From contig DALYJJ010000125.1 of assembly GCA_031969915.1 (NCBI GenBank), positions 1 through 17,826 on the forward strand: a stretch of 17,826 bases of DNA, given 5' to 3'. The notes beneath the pieces were generated by a model that saw only the letters and a list, made by a program, of their open reading frames with translations, searched no databases and had not been told where the DNA came from. The stretch comes from DALYJJ01 sp031969915 (GTDB lineage: Bacteria > Acidobacteriota > Terriglobia > Bryobacterales > Bryobacteraceae). A program made the position numbers and the translations under genes. How positions within the stretch are numbered: position 1 is the first letter of the stretch; each line of letters starts with the position of its first letter. Below are positions 7,377-15,288 of this stretch, piece after piece.

Positions 7377-10118
7377 CTATTTCGTCAGCCCGGCCTTCTT
7401 GAAGTCGCCGGCCTTGAAGATGGAGATCAGCGCCGGCTCGATGTGCTTGCGCAAGGCGGCCACCACGTCGTCGCTGCTCAGCGCCTCCACTTTCCGCTCC
7501 AGGTCGGCTTCCCATGCCATGGTGCGCTCGTTGTACCGCAGTTGCGAGAGCCGCCCCATCAGTTCCCGGTCTTGCGCACGGCTTACCTGCCGCCCCTGCA
7601 GCCACGCCGCCTTGGCGGTCTTCATCTCCTCCGGCGTGAAGCCCTCCTTCAGGGCCTTTTCCAGTTCCTCGCGCCACGCCGCCTCCACCTTGAGCACGTT
7701 TTGCGGGTTGGTGATCGCGAAGGTCAGGAACTGTCCGCTACGTTCGCTGTAAGAGGCCATGAACATCGACTGCACACCGTAACTCAGTCCTTCCTTGTGC
7801 CGGATTCGCTGCACGAAGCGCGAACCGAACGAACCGCCCAACAGGAAGTTGCCCAAGGAAAGCGCCGGGTATTCGGGATCGCTATCGGACACCAACAGCG
7901 GCAGCCCCGCCACGAACACCGCGTTCGCCTTGTCCGGTGCCTCGATCATCTGGTTCAGCGACTCCGCCTTCTGATACGGCCGCTTCACCTCGGCGTACTT
8001 CTGCCGGCTGTTCCACCCCCCTAAGAGGGTCGAGGCGAGTTCCTTAACCTCGCCCGGGTCGAAATCGCCAACCACCGTTAACTCCGCCTTCGCCAGGCCG
8101 TAAAACTGCTCGTGAAATGCCTTCACGTCCGCCAGCGTCACCGCTCTCATCATCTCCGCCATCTCGTCCGGCGTGGCCGCGTACCGCACGTCGCCCTTCG
8201 GATACCGGTTCATCTGCCGGTTCATCGCCGTGAACGCAAGCTGCTGCGGTTCGCTCTTGCCGCTCTCGATGGCAGCCAGGCGCTGCTGCTTCAACTGTTC
8301 GAACTCCGCCTCCGGAAACGAAGGCTCGCGCAGCATTTCCGCCGCAAGCTTCATCGCCGCGCCCAGGTTCTCACGGGTCGTCTCAATCGACGCATTCGCG
8401 CCCATGGGCGACCCGGTCACAAACACCCGCGCCTTCAATTTGTCGAGTTCGTCGCGAAGCTGCTGGCGCGTATGCTTACCCGTTCCGCGGTCCAGCATGC
8501 TTCCGGCCAGAGACCCGATGGCCCCCTTCCCGTTCAGGTTCGCTTCGTCGCCAAAGTGCAGCGCCAGGCTCGCATGCACCGTCTTGCCGCGCGTCTGCTT
8601 GGGCAGAAACGTCAGCCGGAGTTTGCCGCCGAACAGCTCCGAGCGCTGCGTTCGCTTCTCGATGTTCGCCGGCGAGGGGTCGAAGGCCTCGCCCACCTCC
8701 ACCGCCGCGGCGCCCTTGTAGTCCTTCAGCATCTCTTCGATGTTCGGAGCCGGCGGCACCTCGGCCCGCAACGGCTTCTCTTCGGGAATGAACAGGCCGA
8801 CCGTCCGATTCGACGGACGTAGATAAGCGCCCGCTACGCGCTGCACGTCCTCCACGGTGACTTTCTTCACACGGTCCCGATGGAGAAAGAACAACCGCCA
8901 GTCGCCCAGTGAAGCCCACTCCGTCAGGCCCAGCGCGATGCGCTGGGCGTCGTTCATCGCCAGGTCGATCTCTTTCAGGATCGCCGCCCGCGCGCGCTCC
9001 ACCTCTTCCTTCGTAGGCGGGTTCTGCGTCACACCGTCCAGGGTCTTGAGCAACGTGTCCCGGGCGTCGTCGATCGACTGTTCCTTGCGCAGCACGGCCT
9101 GCGCCAACAGCACCCCGGGTTCCCGCAGTTGAAAATCGAACGCACCCGCCTGCGCCGCCTTCTTGGTCTCTACCAGGGCCTTGTGAATACGTCCCGACGG
9201 AACGTCGCCCAACACGTTCGAGAGGATGTCAATCGCCGCGTAGTCCGGATGCGAGCCCGGCGGAATATGGTAGCTGGCCATCACCAATTGGTTGTCTCCC
9301 ACTCGCCGCAGCGTCACGCTCCGTTCGCCGTCCTGCGTGGGCTCCACCGTGTAGGGGTTCTCCAACTTCCTTTCGGGCTTTGGGATCGTGCCGAACTTCT
9401 CCACTACCCAGCCCAGCACCTTCGCCTCCTCAAACTTGCCCGCCACCACCAGCACGGCGTTGTCGGGCTGGTAGTGCTTCCGGTAAAAAGCCTGCAAGCG
9501 ATCGATGGGCACGTTCTCCACGTCCGACTTCGCGCCGATGGTCGACTTGCCATAGTTGTGCCACAGGTAGGCGGTGGACATTACACGCTGCATCAGCACC
9601 CCGCCCGGGCTGTTTTCCCCCATCTCAAACTCGTTGCGGACCACGGTCATTTCGCTGTCCAGGTCCTTCTTCGCGATGTAGGAGTTCACCATCCGGTCCG
9701 ATTCCAGGTCGAGCGCCCAACGCAACGCCTCGTCGGTGGCCGGGAACGATTCGTAGTAGTTGGTGCGGTCGTACCACGTCGTGCCGTTGAAGCGCGCACC
9801 GTACTGGTTGAACTCCTTGGGAATATCCGGATGCTTTGGCGTGCCCTTGAACACCAGGTGCTCCAGCAAGTGGGCCATTCCCGTCTCACCGTAGTTTTCG
9901 TGCTTCGAGCCGACCAGGTAAGTGATGTTCACCGTCACGGTCTGCTTCGAGGGATCGGGAAAGAGCAGCACCTGGAGGCCGTTCGCCAGCCGGTATTCGG
10001 TGATGCCTTCCACCGTGGTGACCTTGCGGACGCCCGCGGGCGGCGCTTGCGCCAGGGCGGGAGAGAAGAGTGCACACACTAAGAGTGCGGCGGCGCAGTG
10101 AGTCGCGATGCGGCGCAT
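7377..10118 (-). CDS. Periplasmic M16 family zinc metallopeptidase (full-length, two-halved)
   Basis: This 913-residue protein has a signal peptide (1-24, ending ALA-Q), so it acts outside the cytoplasm. The inverted zinc motif HxxEH is H83-L-L-E86-H87. The third ligand is E163 in VVRNEFEM, exactly 76 residues after H87 as in pitrilysin-type enzymes. The C-terminal half lacks HxxEH but keeps the RIRHKEGLSYG segment (R771/Y780 region) that completes the M16 active site. Active and inactive halves are therefore fused in one chain, as in FusC/PqqL-type proteases of about 900 residues. I chose ATG 10118 because GGAGG (10124-10128) sits 5 nt upstream; a GTG at 10124 overlaps that site. It lies 52 nt downstream of a TonB receptor on the same strand, so co-transcription is likely. 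Confidence 0.92.
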   Translation of the reverse strand: MRRIATHCAAALLVCALFSPALAQAPPAGVRKVTTVEGITEYRLANGLQVLLFPDPSKQTVTVNITYLVGSKHENYGETGMAHLLEHLVFKGTPKHPDIPKEFNQYGARFNGTTWYDRTNYYESFPATDEALRWALDLESDRMVNSYIAKKDLDSEMTVVRNEFEMGENSPGGVLMQRVMSTAYLWHNYGKSTIGAKSDVENVPIDRLQAFYRKHYQPDNAVLVVAGKFEEAKVLGWVVEKFGTIPKPERKLENPYTVEPTQDGERSVTLRRVGDNQLVMASYHIPPGSHPDYAAIDILSNVLGDVPSGRIHKALVETKKAAQAGAFDFQLREPGVLLAQAVLRKEQSIDDARDTLLKTLDGVTQNPPTKEEVERARAAILKEIDLAMNDAQRIALGLTEWASLGDWRLFFLHRDRVKKVTVEDVQRVAGAYLRPSNRTVGLFIPEEKPLRAEVPPAPNIEEMLKDYKGAAAVEVGEAFDPSPANIEKRTQRSELFGGKLRLTFLPKQTRGKTVHASLALHFGDEANLNGKGAIGSLAGSMLDRGTGKHTRQQLRDELDKLKARVFVTGSPMGANASIETTRENLGAAMKLAAEMLREPSFPEAEFEQLKQQRLAAIESGKSEPQQLAFTAMNRQMNRYPKGDVRYAATPDEMAEMMRAVTLADVKAFHEQFYGLAKAELTVVGDFDPGEVKELASTLLGGWNSRQKYAEVKRPYQKAESLNQMIEAPDKANAVFVAGLPLLVSDSDPEYPALSLGNFLLGGSFGSRFVQRIRHKEGLSYGVQSMFMASYSERSGQFLTFAITNPQNVLKVEAAWREELEKALKEGFTPEEMKTAKAAWLQGRQVSRAQDRELMGRLSQLRYNERTMAWEADLERKVEALSSDDVVAALRKHIEPALISIFKAGDFKKAGLTK

Positions 10119-10170
10119 GAACACCTCCAGGAGTTCGACGTGTTTCTATTCTACGAAACCGGGCCGGCCC

Positions 10171-12456
10171 CTAGAACCACTGCAAAGTGTAACTGAACCG
10201 GGCCCCCCGCCCGATCTCCGGCGCCACCTGTTTGATCAAGGAGAGATGGTTCCGGTAGAAGCGGTCGTTGGCGTTGAACACGTTCACTCCCACCGAGTGA
10301 AGGAAGTGCTGCGTCGCCCAGTTGTAGCTCGAGTGCAGGTTCACGACGGCGTAGCCGGCAGTGGGATTCTCGTTGAAATAGACGTCTCCCTGGCGGTCGG
10401 CGAGCACCAGTTCGGGCCGCACGCTCAGACCCTTCCACCGGTAGTCGACACCCACGCGGCCGCGCACCGGAGGAATGCGCGGCAGCGCTTGGCTCCCCCT
10501 GGTCAACACCGCGTCCACCGTATCGAAGCCCAGGTTCAGCCACACCGAGCGCGTTACGCCCAGGTCCAATTTCGCCTCAGCCCCGGTGTAGCGTGAGTTG
10601 CCCTGCAGGTAGTCGGCGACGGGCAGCCCCTCGTCGAACTCGCCGGTAGGAGCAAGAAAGACGAAATCCCGCAGGCGGTAATAGAAGTAGTTTGCCTCCG
10701 CGCGCACGCGCGAACCCACGTGGCGCAGTGAGACGTCCAGTCCGTTCGAACGTTCCCGCGTCAGGTTCGGATTCCCGATCTCGAACGTGATGTTCCCCGG
10801 GTGCGGGCCGTTATTGTAGAGCTCCTCCAGCGCCGGCGCACGGTACGACGAGGTGAACGTGGAGACGAAGGCGCCACCATCCCACAACGGCACGTGAACT
10901 CCCGCCGAACCCGACACCCCGTTGAAGGAGCGTTGCCGAAGATCCCGTGCGTCGTAGCCGTTGTGCTCAAAGCGGCCCCCAAACTGGAACTTGATGCGCT
11001 CGTAGCCCAGTTCTTCATAGCCGAACAGCGAAAACATGTTCTGGCTCGTGGGCGGCGCCAGGGCCTCTTCGCCGCGGGCTTCGTAGTCGCGCCGGAAGCC
11101 CTCAAACCCGAAGCGTCCCATCAACGCTCCCCGCTTCTTCTGCGTGAACATACCGCGGTAGGAGAAGATCTTGTTTGAGAATCGCGTGCCGATTTCCTCG
11201 CCTTCCAGTTCAGTGTGTTTCCAGTCGCTGTAGTTCAACGCCAGATGGAACTGCTCGATGCCGCTGAAGTCCTTCACCACACCGTTGAAGCGGACGACGT
11301 TTCGGCGGAAATCGAGCGCCACCTCCTCGTCCTCGTGGCCGCCGCCAAGCGGGCGCAAGGGCCGGAGTCCGAGCGGGCGCACGGTCCGCCCCACCGCCTT
11401 TTCTTCCTTCTCGTGCTCCTCGCGCAGCGATTCCACGCCGAGCGGAATGCCATACAGCCCATCCTGCAGACCGTAGCTGAAGTTGAAGCTGACCTTCTCC
11501 CCGTAACGGCCCAGCCCCGCCGTCGTGTGCTTCAACTGAGTACCGGAGTTGTCGACCGTGCCCACGGGCGTGCGGTAGTCTCCCGTCCTTTGGCCTCCGC
11601 CTCCTCCCCAGAAAATCCAGTCCTTGACGCCAATCTCGAAGTTGCCGGATCCGCCGCCTTGTCCGTTGCCAGTCCCGCCCACAGCGTGCAGCGAGCCGCG
11701 CACGCCGGTGTGCGGGTGCTGGTGCAGCAGATGATGGCCGGTCACGGCGTTCACCACGCCTCCGATCGCGTTGCTCCCGTACAGCAGCGTCGCCGGACCG
11801 CGCACCACTTCGATTCGCTCGAGCGCGGCCGCATCCACCGGCTCTCCATGATCCCCCGACTGAGACGATAGGGTTCCCGTTCGAATTCCGTCCTGCAACA
11901 CCAGCACACGGTCGCCGTCGAAGCCGCGAATCACGGGGCGGCTCGAGCCCGGGCCGTAACTGCGCTTGGTGATGCCGGTTTCGTTCTCCAGGTACTCGCC
12001 GAGCGAGGGCGCCGAGCCACGCGTCGTCAACTCCGTCGGCTGGAGCGAGCGTACCGTCTGGAAACTCTCGAGCGCCGTCTCCTCGCGACCCGACGCGGTG
12101 ATCGTGATTTCCTGCCGCAGCGGCTCCACCTTCAGGCGGAAGTCCTCCGTCAAGGCCGCGCCCGCTTCGATCGTCACCCGGCGGCGCGCATCGGTAAGCG
12201 AGTGCATGTGCGCCAGAAGGTCGTAGCGCCCCGGCGCCAGGTTTCGGAATTCGTAGCTCCCATCGTCGCCGGTTTCCGCCGAGCGCCCGAGTTGCACGAT
12301 CAGAACGGAGGCATTGTGGATGGGCGTGTCCTTACCGTCGAGTAGAACTCTGCCCCGGATCACGCCGGTCTCCTGCGCGCCCAGCGACGGCGTCAAAGCC
12401 ATCGCCAGCACGATCAGGCAGAGAGAACGGCACAGATGAGAGATGGATGCGAACAT
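10171..12456 (-). CDS. TonB-dependent outer-membrane receptor, ZnuD-like
   Basis: The protein has 761 residues. Signal peptide 1-27 is followed by a carboxypeptidase-regulatory-like beta domain (about 32-108). The plug (about 115-240) contains VIRGFDGDRVLVLQDGIR and IEVVRGPATLLYGSNAIGGVVN, and a beta barrel ends in aromatic F761 (YTLQWF), the outer-membrane assembly signal. Three features point to zinc or another transition metal. The plug carries SSQSGDHGEPVD, similar to the SSMSPDHA-type region of ZnuD. A His cluster (HHLLHQHPH) sits at 241-249. A Glu/His-rich loop (EEHEKEE and GGHEDEE) falls in 345-378, just after YGIPLG. Such receptors import substrate using TonB-ExbBD energy. The zinc assignment is inference; copper, nickel or a metal-protein complex remain possible. 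A ribosome binding site, AGGGG, lies 4 nt upstream of the ATG. Confidence 0.9.
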   Translation of the reverse strand: MFASISHLCRSLCLIVLAMALTPSLGAQETGVIRGRVLLDGKDTPIHNASVLIVQLGRSAETGDDGSYEFRNLAPGRYDLLAHMHSLTDARRRVTIEAGAALTEDFRLKVEPLRQEITITASGREETALESFQTVRSLQPTELTTRGSAPSLGEYLENETGITKRSYGPGSSRPVIRGFDGDRVLVLQDGIRTGTLSSQSGDHGEPVDAAALERIEVVRGPATLLYGSNAIGGVVNAVTGHHLLHQHPHTGVRGSLHAVGGTGNGQGGGSGNFEIGVKDWIFWGGGGGQRTGDYRTPVGTVDNSGTQLKHTTAGLGRYGEKVSFNFSYGLQDGLYGIPLGVESLREEHEKEEKAVGRTVRPLGLRPLRPLGGGHEDEEVALDFRRNVVRFNGVVKDFSGIEQFHLALNYSDWKHTELEGEEIGTRFSNKIFSYRGMFTQKKRGALMGRFGFEGFRRDYEARGEEALAPPTSQNMFSLFGYEELGYERIKFQFGGRFEHNGYDARDLRQRSFNGVSGSAGVHVPLWDGGAFVSTFTSSYRAPALEELYNNGPHPGNITFEIGNPNLTRERSNGLDVSLRHVGSRVRAEANYFYYRLRDFVFLAPTGEFDEGLPVADYLQGNSRYTGAEAKLDLGVTRSVWLNLGFDTVDAVLTRGSQALPRIPPVRGRVGVDYRWKGLSVRPELVLADRQGDVYFNENPTAGYAVVNLHSSYNWATQHFLHSVGVNVFNANDRFYRNHLSLIKQVAPEIGRGARFSYTLQWF

Positions 12457-12475
12457 AAGACCCCTAATTGTCTTA
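12456..12475 (-). promoter_or_regulatory. Dyad over the receptor ribosome binding site
   Basis: On the minus strand TAAGAC and GTCTTA form a perfect 6-bp inverted repeat around an 8-nt spacer, AATTAGGG. The AGGG of the Shine-Dalgarno lies in the spacer, and the last base of the right arm is the A of the start codon. It could be a repressor operator or an mRNA hairpin controlling translation. Directly upstream (12476-12483) is the 8-bp palindrome GCCTAGGC. Confidence 0.45.
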
Positions 12476-12515
12476 GCCTAGGCGTCGGTACGGCGAGACC
12501 GAAAGGTTATCCCCT

Positions 12516-12586
12516 GAACGGGACCGTACTCGGCCACGAACGGGCCTGTTGCGAAGGTGAACGGACCGCCGCTCCCCGAACCCGTT
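12516..12586 (+). repeat. Phased GAACGG repeats in the divergent intergenic region
   Basis: GAACGG occurs at 12516-12521, 12538-12543 and 12559-12564, with spacings of 22 and 21 nt, close to two helical turns. An inverted CCCGTT lies at 12581-12586. These may be operator half-sites for one or both divergent genes. The motif is short, so chance cannot be excluded. Confidence 0.35.
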
Positions 12587-12613
12587 TTCCGATCGAGTGC
12601 GCCCGCGCCGGGC

Positions 12614-12622
12614 TGCTATAAT
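12614..12622 (+). promoter_or_regulatory. Extended -10 promoter for the yjbQ-like operon
   Basis: TGCTATAAT is a perfect extended -10 element (TGn plus consensus TATAAT). No good -35 is present at 17 nt, as is common for extended -10 promoters. Transcription would start near 12629, giving a leader of about 65 nt before the ATG at 12694. Confidence 0.55.
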
Positions 12623-12693
12623 CACGGCAGTTGTCCAAAACTGTTGGATCTGCTTCCCAGTCCGCTGTATCTCATGAGCGAGGACATCCTACG

Positions 12694-13194
12694 ATGAGTC
12701 CGAGTAAGTTACACGTAATCGGGCCGGAAGGTACGCAGGAAGAGACGCCTGCGCCGGCGGGAAACTTCAAAGTGTTCAGCCGGGTGGTGGATTGGATCAC
12801 CAACGAACGGATGCAACTGCTGAACATCACGGACCGGATCAACGACATTGTCCGCAAGAGCGGCGTGCGTGACGGCGTCGTCCATCTGCAATCGCTTCAC
12901 ACCACCACGGCGGTATTTCTCAACGAGTGGCAGGGCGCGCTGGTGGACGACGTTCGCGGGTTCTTCGAAAGAATCGTCAACCGCGAAGACTACTACAAGC
13001 ATAACGACCCCGCCTTCTCCGATTGCGAGCGCGCCAACGCCGACTCCCATCTACGCGGCATGCTGATGGGACAGACGTTGATCCTCCAGGTGCGCAATGC
13101 GACGGTGCTTCTGGGAACCTGGCAGAGCATCATTCTGGCGGAGTTTGACGGTCCGCGAAGCCGGTCTCTGGCGGTCCAGGTCAGCGGAGTCTAG
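12694..13194 (+). CDS. yjbQ: YjbQ/UPF0047 family protein
   Basis: This 166-residue cytoplasmic protein carries the family motifs: SLHTTTAVFLNEWQ (68-80), DDVRGFFERI, YYKHNDP (100-106), NADSHLRGMLMGQT (115-128) and LLGTWQSIILAEFDGPRSR (139-157). The conserved histidines (H69, H103, H119) cluster in the trimeric fold at the proposed active site. Family members can complement thiamin-phosphate-synthase mutants weakly, but the real role is unsettled. About 20 residues precede the usual N-terminus. I chose the ATG at 12694 because GAGGA lies 9 nt upstream; a TTG at 12631 is almost on the predicted transcription start and is unlikely. The DUF2203 gene follows after 13 nt. Confidence 0.88.
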   Translation: MSPSKLHVIGPEGTQEETPAPAGNFKVFSRVVDWITNERMQLLNITDRINDIVRKSGVRDGVVHLQSLHTTTAVFLNEWQGALVDDVRGFFERIVNREDYYKHNDPAFSDCERANADSHLRGMLMGQTLILQVRNATVLLGTWQSIILAEFDGPRSRSLAVQVSGV

Positions 13195-13207
13195 CAGAGC
13201 CCCGCCC

Positions 13208-13648
13208 ATGCCGAGACACTTCACGCTCGCGCAAGCCGAGCGTCTCCTGCCTGCCGTGGAACAGGCCATTCGTGGTGCGATCGAAGCGAAGCAGGAGGTC
13301 CAGGATGCCGAACAGGCTCTGGACTCCTACACCCAACGGCTCGCGATGCTCGGCGGCGCCGTGGTGAACCGCGAAGAAGTCCTCGCCCGGCGCCAGCGGC
13401 GCGACACGTTCGCTGCCGCGCTCCACCAGGCCATTCAGGAGATTCAGGAGTTCGGCTGCGAGTTGAAGGACCTTGACATCGGCCTGATCGATTTCCGCAC
13501 CCTCTATCGCGGCCAGGCGGTCTACCTGTGCTGGAAGCTCGGCGAAGACGGCATCACCCATTGGCATGGCCTCGAAGAGGGGTTCCGGGGCCGCAAGGCC
13601 ATCGACCAGGATTTCATCGACAACCATCAGGGCGACCTGCCGCATTAG
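13208..13648 (+). CDS. DUF2203 family protein
   Basis: The 146-residue protein starts MPRHFTLAQAERLLPAVE, the typical N-terminus of this family. A helical stretch follows, then the hallmark KDLDIGLIDFRTLYRGQAV (about 94-112), YLCWKLGED and ITHWHGLEEGFRGRKAI. Family function is unknown, and the protein is cytoplasmic. The ATG at 13208 fits the family's start; the frame continues upstream inside the YjbQ-like gene but that part is out-of-frame shadow. No strong ribosome binding site is visible, and the 13-nt gap suggests coupling with the gene before it. Confidence 0.85.
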   Translation: MPRHFTLAQAERLLPAVEQAIRGAIEAKQEVQDAEQALDSYTQRLAMLGGAVVNREEVLARRQRRDTFAAALHQAIQEIQEFGCELKDLDIGLIDFRTLYRGQAVYLCWKLGEDGITHWHGLEEGFRGRKAIDQDFIDNHQGDLPH

Positions 13649-13689
13649 CTTGCAGCGGCGCTCCAACACGTCGCACGCGGTCTTCGTTC

Positions 13690-13698
13690 TGCTACACT
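13690..13698 (+). promoter_or_regulatory. Possible extended -10 for the DUF507-ribokinase unit
   Basis: TGCTACACT in the 89-nt gap between DUF2203 and DUF507 resembles TGnTATAAT with 4 of 6 matches in the hexamer. No clear -35 is seen. Transcription would start near 13705. Confidence 0.3.
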
Positions 13699-13737
13699 TC
13701 GAGTTGGGTTTCAGATGAGGAGTAGCCCCTTCCCAGG

Positions 13738-14328
13738 ATGCTGATCGCCAAGGAATTCGTCACCTACCTCGCCCGCCAACTCGCCAAGCGCCTTACTCCC
13801 CTTTACGTCGAAACCGCCGATGCCAATGCCACCACGGAGTTCATCGCTTCGATCATCGTGGACGAACTCGAGGTGGAGGACCGGCTGAACGACGAGGTGC
13901 GCGACATCCTCAGCCAATACGAAGAGTACATGCGCCGCGAGGGCGTGAGTTATCAGGAGATGTTCCGTCGCATCAAGAACACGCTGGTGGCACAGCGCAA
14001 AGTGGTACGCGCCGCGGGCCGCGATACCGGCGACGCGATGAAACTCTCGCGCGACAAGATCAACGAAGTCTCCCACAAGATCATCACCGGCCTGCGCGCC
14101 AACCGCCAGTCCCGTTTGAAGAAGGACCCCAACGAAGTCCGGCTGGAGATCTTCAAGGGCATTAGCGAAATCCTGACCGCCGAAGACAAGGCCGACCGCG
14201 ACGCCCGGAAAAAGATTCGCACGCAGAAGCGGGAGATCCCCGAAGGCTCCGAAGAGTGGGATATCCTGCACAAGCGCTACTACGCGGAAGAACTCAAGAA
14301 GCTCGGCATCGACTTAAACGCCCGCTGA
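13738..14328 (+). CDS. DUF507 family protein, internally duplicated
   Basis: This 196-residue soluble, charged, helical protein belongs to DUF507. The strongest match is KKIRTQKREIPEGSEEWDILHKRYYAEELKKLG at the C-terminus. The two halves look alike. Residues 1-80 (LIAKEFVTYLARQLAKRL, then EFIASIIVDELEVEDRLNDEVRDIL) align by eye with residues 100-190 (KLSRDKINEVSHKIITGL, then EIFKGISEILTAEDKADRDARKKI). Function is unknown. The start at 13738 has only CAGG directly before it; GAGGAG (13717-13722) is 15 nt away, farther than usual. The next gene begins within 8 nt. Confidence 0.85.
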   Translation: MLIAKEFVTYLARQLAKRLTPLYVETADANATTEFIASIIVDELEVEDRLNDEVRDILSQYEEYMRREGVSYQEMFRRIKNTLVAQRKVVRAAGRDTGDAMKLSRDKINEVSHKIITGLRANRQSRLKKDPNEVRLEIFKGISEILTAEDKADRDARKKIRTQKREIPEGSEEWDILHKRYYAEELKKLGIDLNAR

Positions 14329-14335
14329 GGTGACC

Positions 14336-15271
14336 GTGAAACCCGCCATCGCCGTCCTGGGCAGTTTGAACATGGACTTCGTGGTCTCCGTCGCGCATCT
14401 GCCCGCGCCCGGCGAGACGGTGCTCGGCTGTGATTTCCAGACCATTCCCGGCGGTAAAGGCGCGAACCAGGCGTGCGCCGCCGGCCGCCTCGCCTCCGAT
14501 ACCGTGGCCGTGCGCATGGCGGGCCGCGTCGGCGAAGACGTCTTCGGCGACCAACTCAAGGCGAGCCTCGCCGCGGCTCACGTCGACGTCTCCTTTGTGC
14601 ACGCCATGCGGAGCCAGCCCACCGGCGTTGCGCTGATCTGGGTGGACGCGGGCGGCCAGAACTCGATTGTTGTCGCGAGCGGCGCGAACTACGCCCTGGC
14701 GGCGGGGGATGTGGAGTCGTTGCGCCCGTTCTATCGCGGCGCGGCGGCGGCGCTGTTTCAGTTGGAAACTCCACTCGACGCCGTCGCCGCGGCGCTCCGC
14801 CTGGCCAAGGAAGAGGGCGCGATGAGCATTCTCGATCCCGCCCCCGCGCAAGCCCTTCCCTCCGCGTTACTCGCGCACGTGGATGTGCTGACACCGAATG
14901 AAACCGAGGCCGCGATCCTCCTCGGCCGCCCGGCGTCGGGGCGGTTGTCGCTCGCGGACGCCCCGGCCGTCGCCCAGAGTCTGCGGCAACTCGGCCCGTC
15001 GCGCATCGTGCTCAAACTGGGCGACCGGGGCTGCTACTTCTGGGACGGCGGCGAAGGGATGCACGTCCCCTCGTTCCCCGTCACGGCCGTCGATTCCACC
15101 GCCGCGGGGGATACGTTCAACGGCGCGCTTGCCGTTGCGCTCGGCGAAGGCGTGGCCCTTCCGCAAGCGCTTCGCTTCGCGAACGCAGCGGCCGCCCTCT
15201 CGGTCACGCGCCGCGGCGCTCAGGCTTCCGTGCCGACGCGCGCGGAAGTGGACGGCTTCCTCCGCGCCTGA
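14336..15271 (+). CDS. rbsK: Ribokinase / PfkB-family sugar kinase
   Basis: The 311-residue protein has the PfkB layout of ribokinases: GSLNMDFVV at the N-terminus (sugar binding), GGKGANQA at 39-46 (signature 1), TPNETEA at 186-192, and DSTAAGDTFNGALAVAL (signature 2) with catalytic base D259. It is predicted to phosphorylate ribose at O5 with ATP in the cytoplasm. Ribose is inferred from overall similarity; other pentoses or nucleosides are possible. I prefer GTG 14336 because GAGG (14327-14330, overlapping the preceding TGA) is 5 nt before it. GTG 14330 is an alternative that would add two residues but overlaps this site. No ribose transporter is in the window. It ends 4 nt from the convergent membrane-protein gene. 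Confidence 0.88.
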   Translation: MKPAIAVLGSLNMDFVVSVAHLPAPGETVLGCDFQTIPGGKGANQACAAGRLASDTVAVRMAGRVGEDVFGDQLKASLAAAHVDVSFVHAMRSQPTGVALIWVDAGGQNSIVVASGANYALAAGDVESLRPFYRGAAAALFQLETPLDAVAAALRLAKEEGAMSILDPAPAQALPSALLAHVDVLTPNETEAAILLGRPASGRLSLADAPAVAQSLRQLGPSRIVLKLGDRGCYFWDGGEGMHVPSFPVTAVDSTAAGDTFNGALAVALGEGVALPQALRFANAAAALSVTRRGAQASVPTRAEVDGFLRA

Positions 15272-15288
15272 TCGCTCACGGGCGCGGA
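15261..15288. terminator. Hairpin spanning both convergent stop codons
   Basis: TCCGCGCCTG and CGGGCGCGGA flank an 8-nt loop, ATCGCTCA. The plus-strand RNA would form a 10-bp stem with one G-U pair; the minus-strand RNA has a mismatch at that place. The loop and inner stem contain both stop codons. No T-tract follows on either side, so it would be a non-canonical bidirectional terminator or a stability element. Confidence 0.45.

Noticed and set aside
9129..10082. Plus-strand open frame of 317 codons opposite the M16 peptidase
   Set aside because: The minus strand encodes a complete M16 enzyme with all ligands; the opposite frame is H/R/V-rich without motifs.
10161..10170. GGGCCGGCCC palindrome between the receptor and M16 genes
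   Set aside because: A perfect palindrome with no loop cannot form a normal terminator hairpin, and no T-tract follows; probably GC-driven chance.
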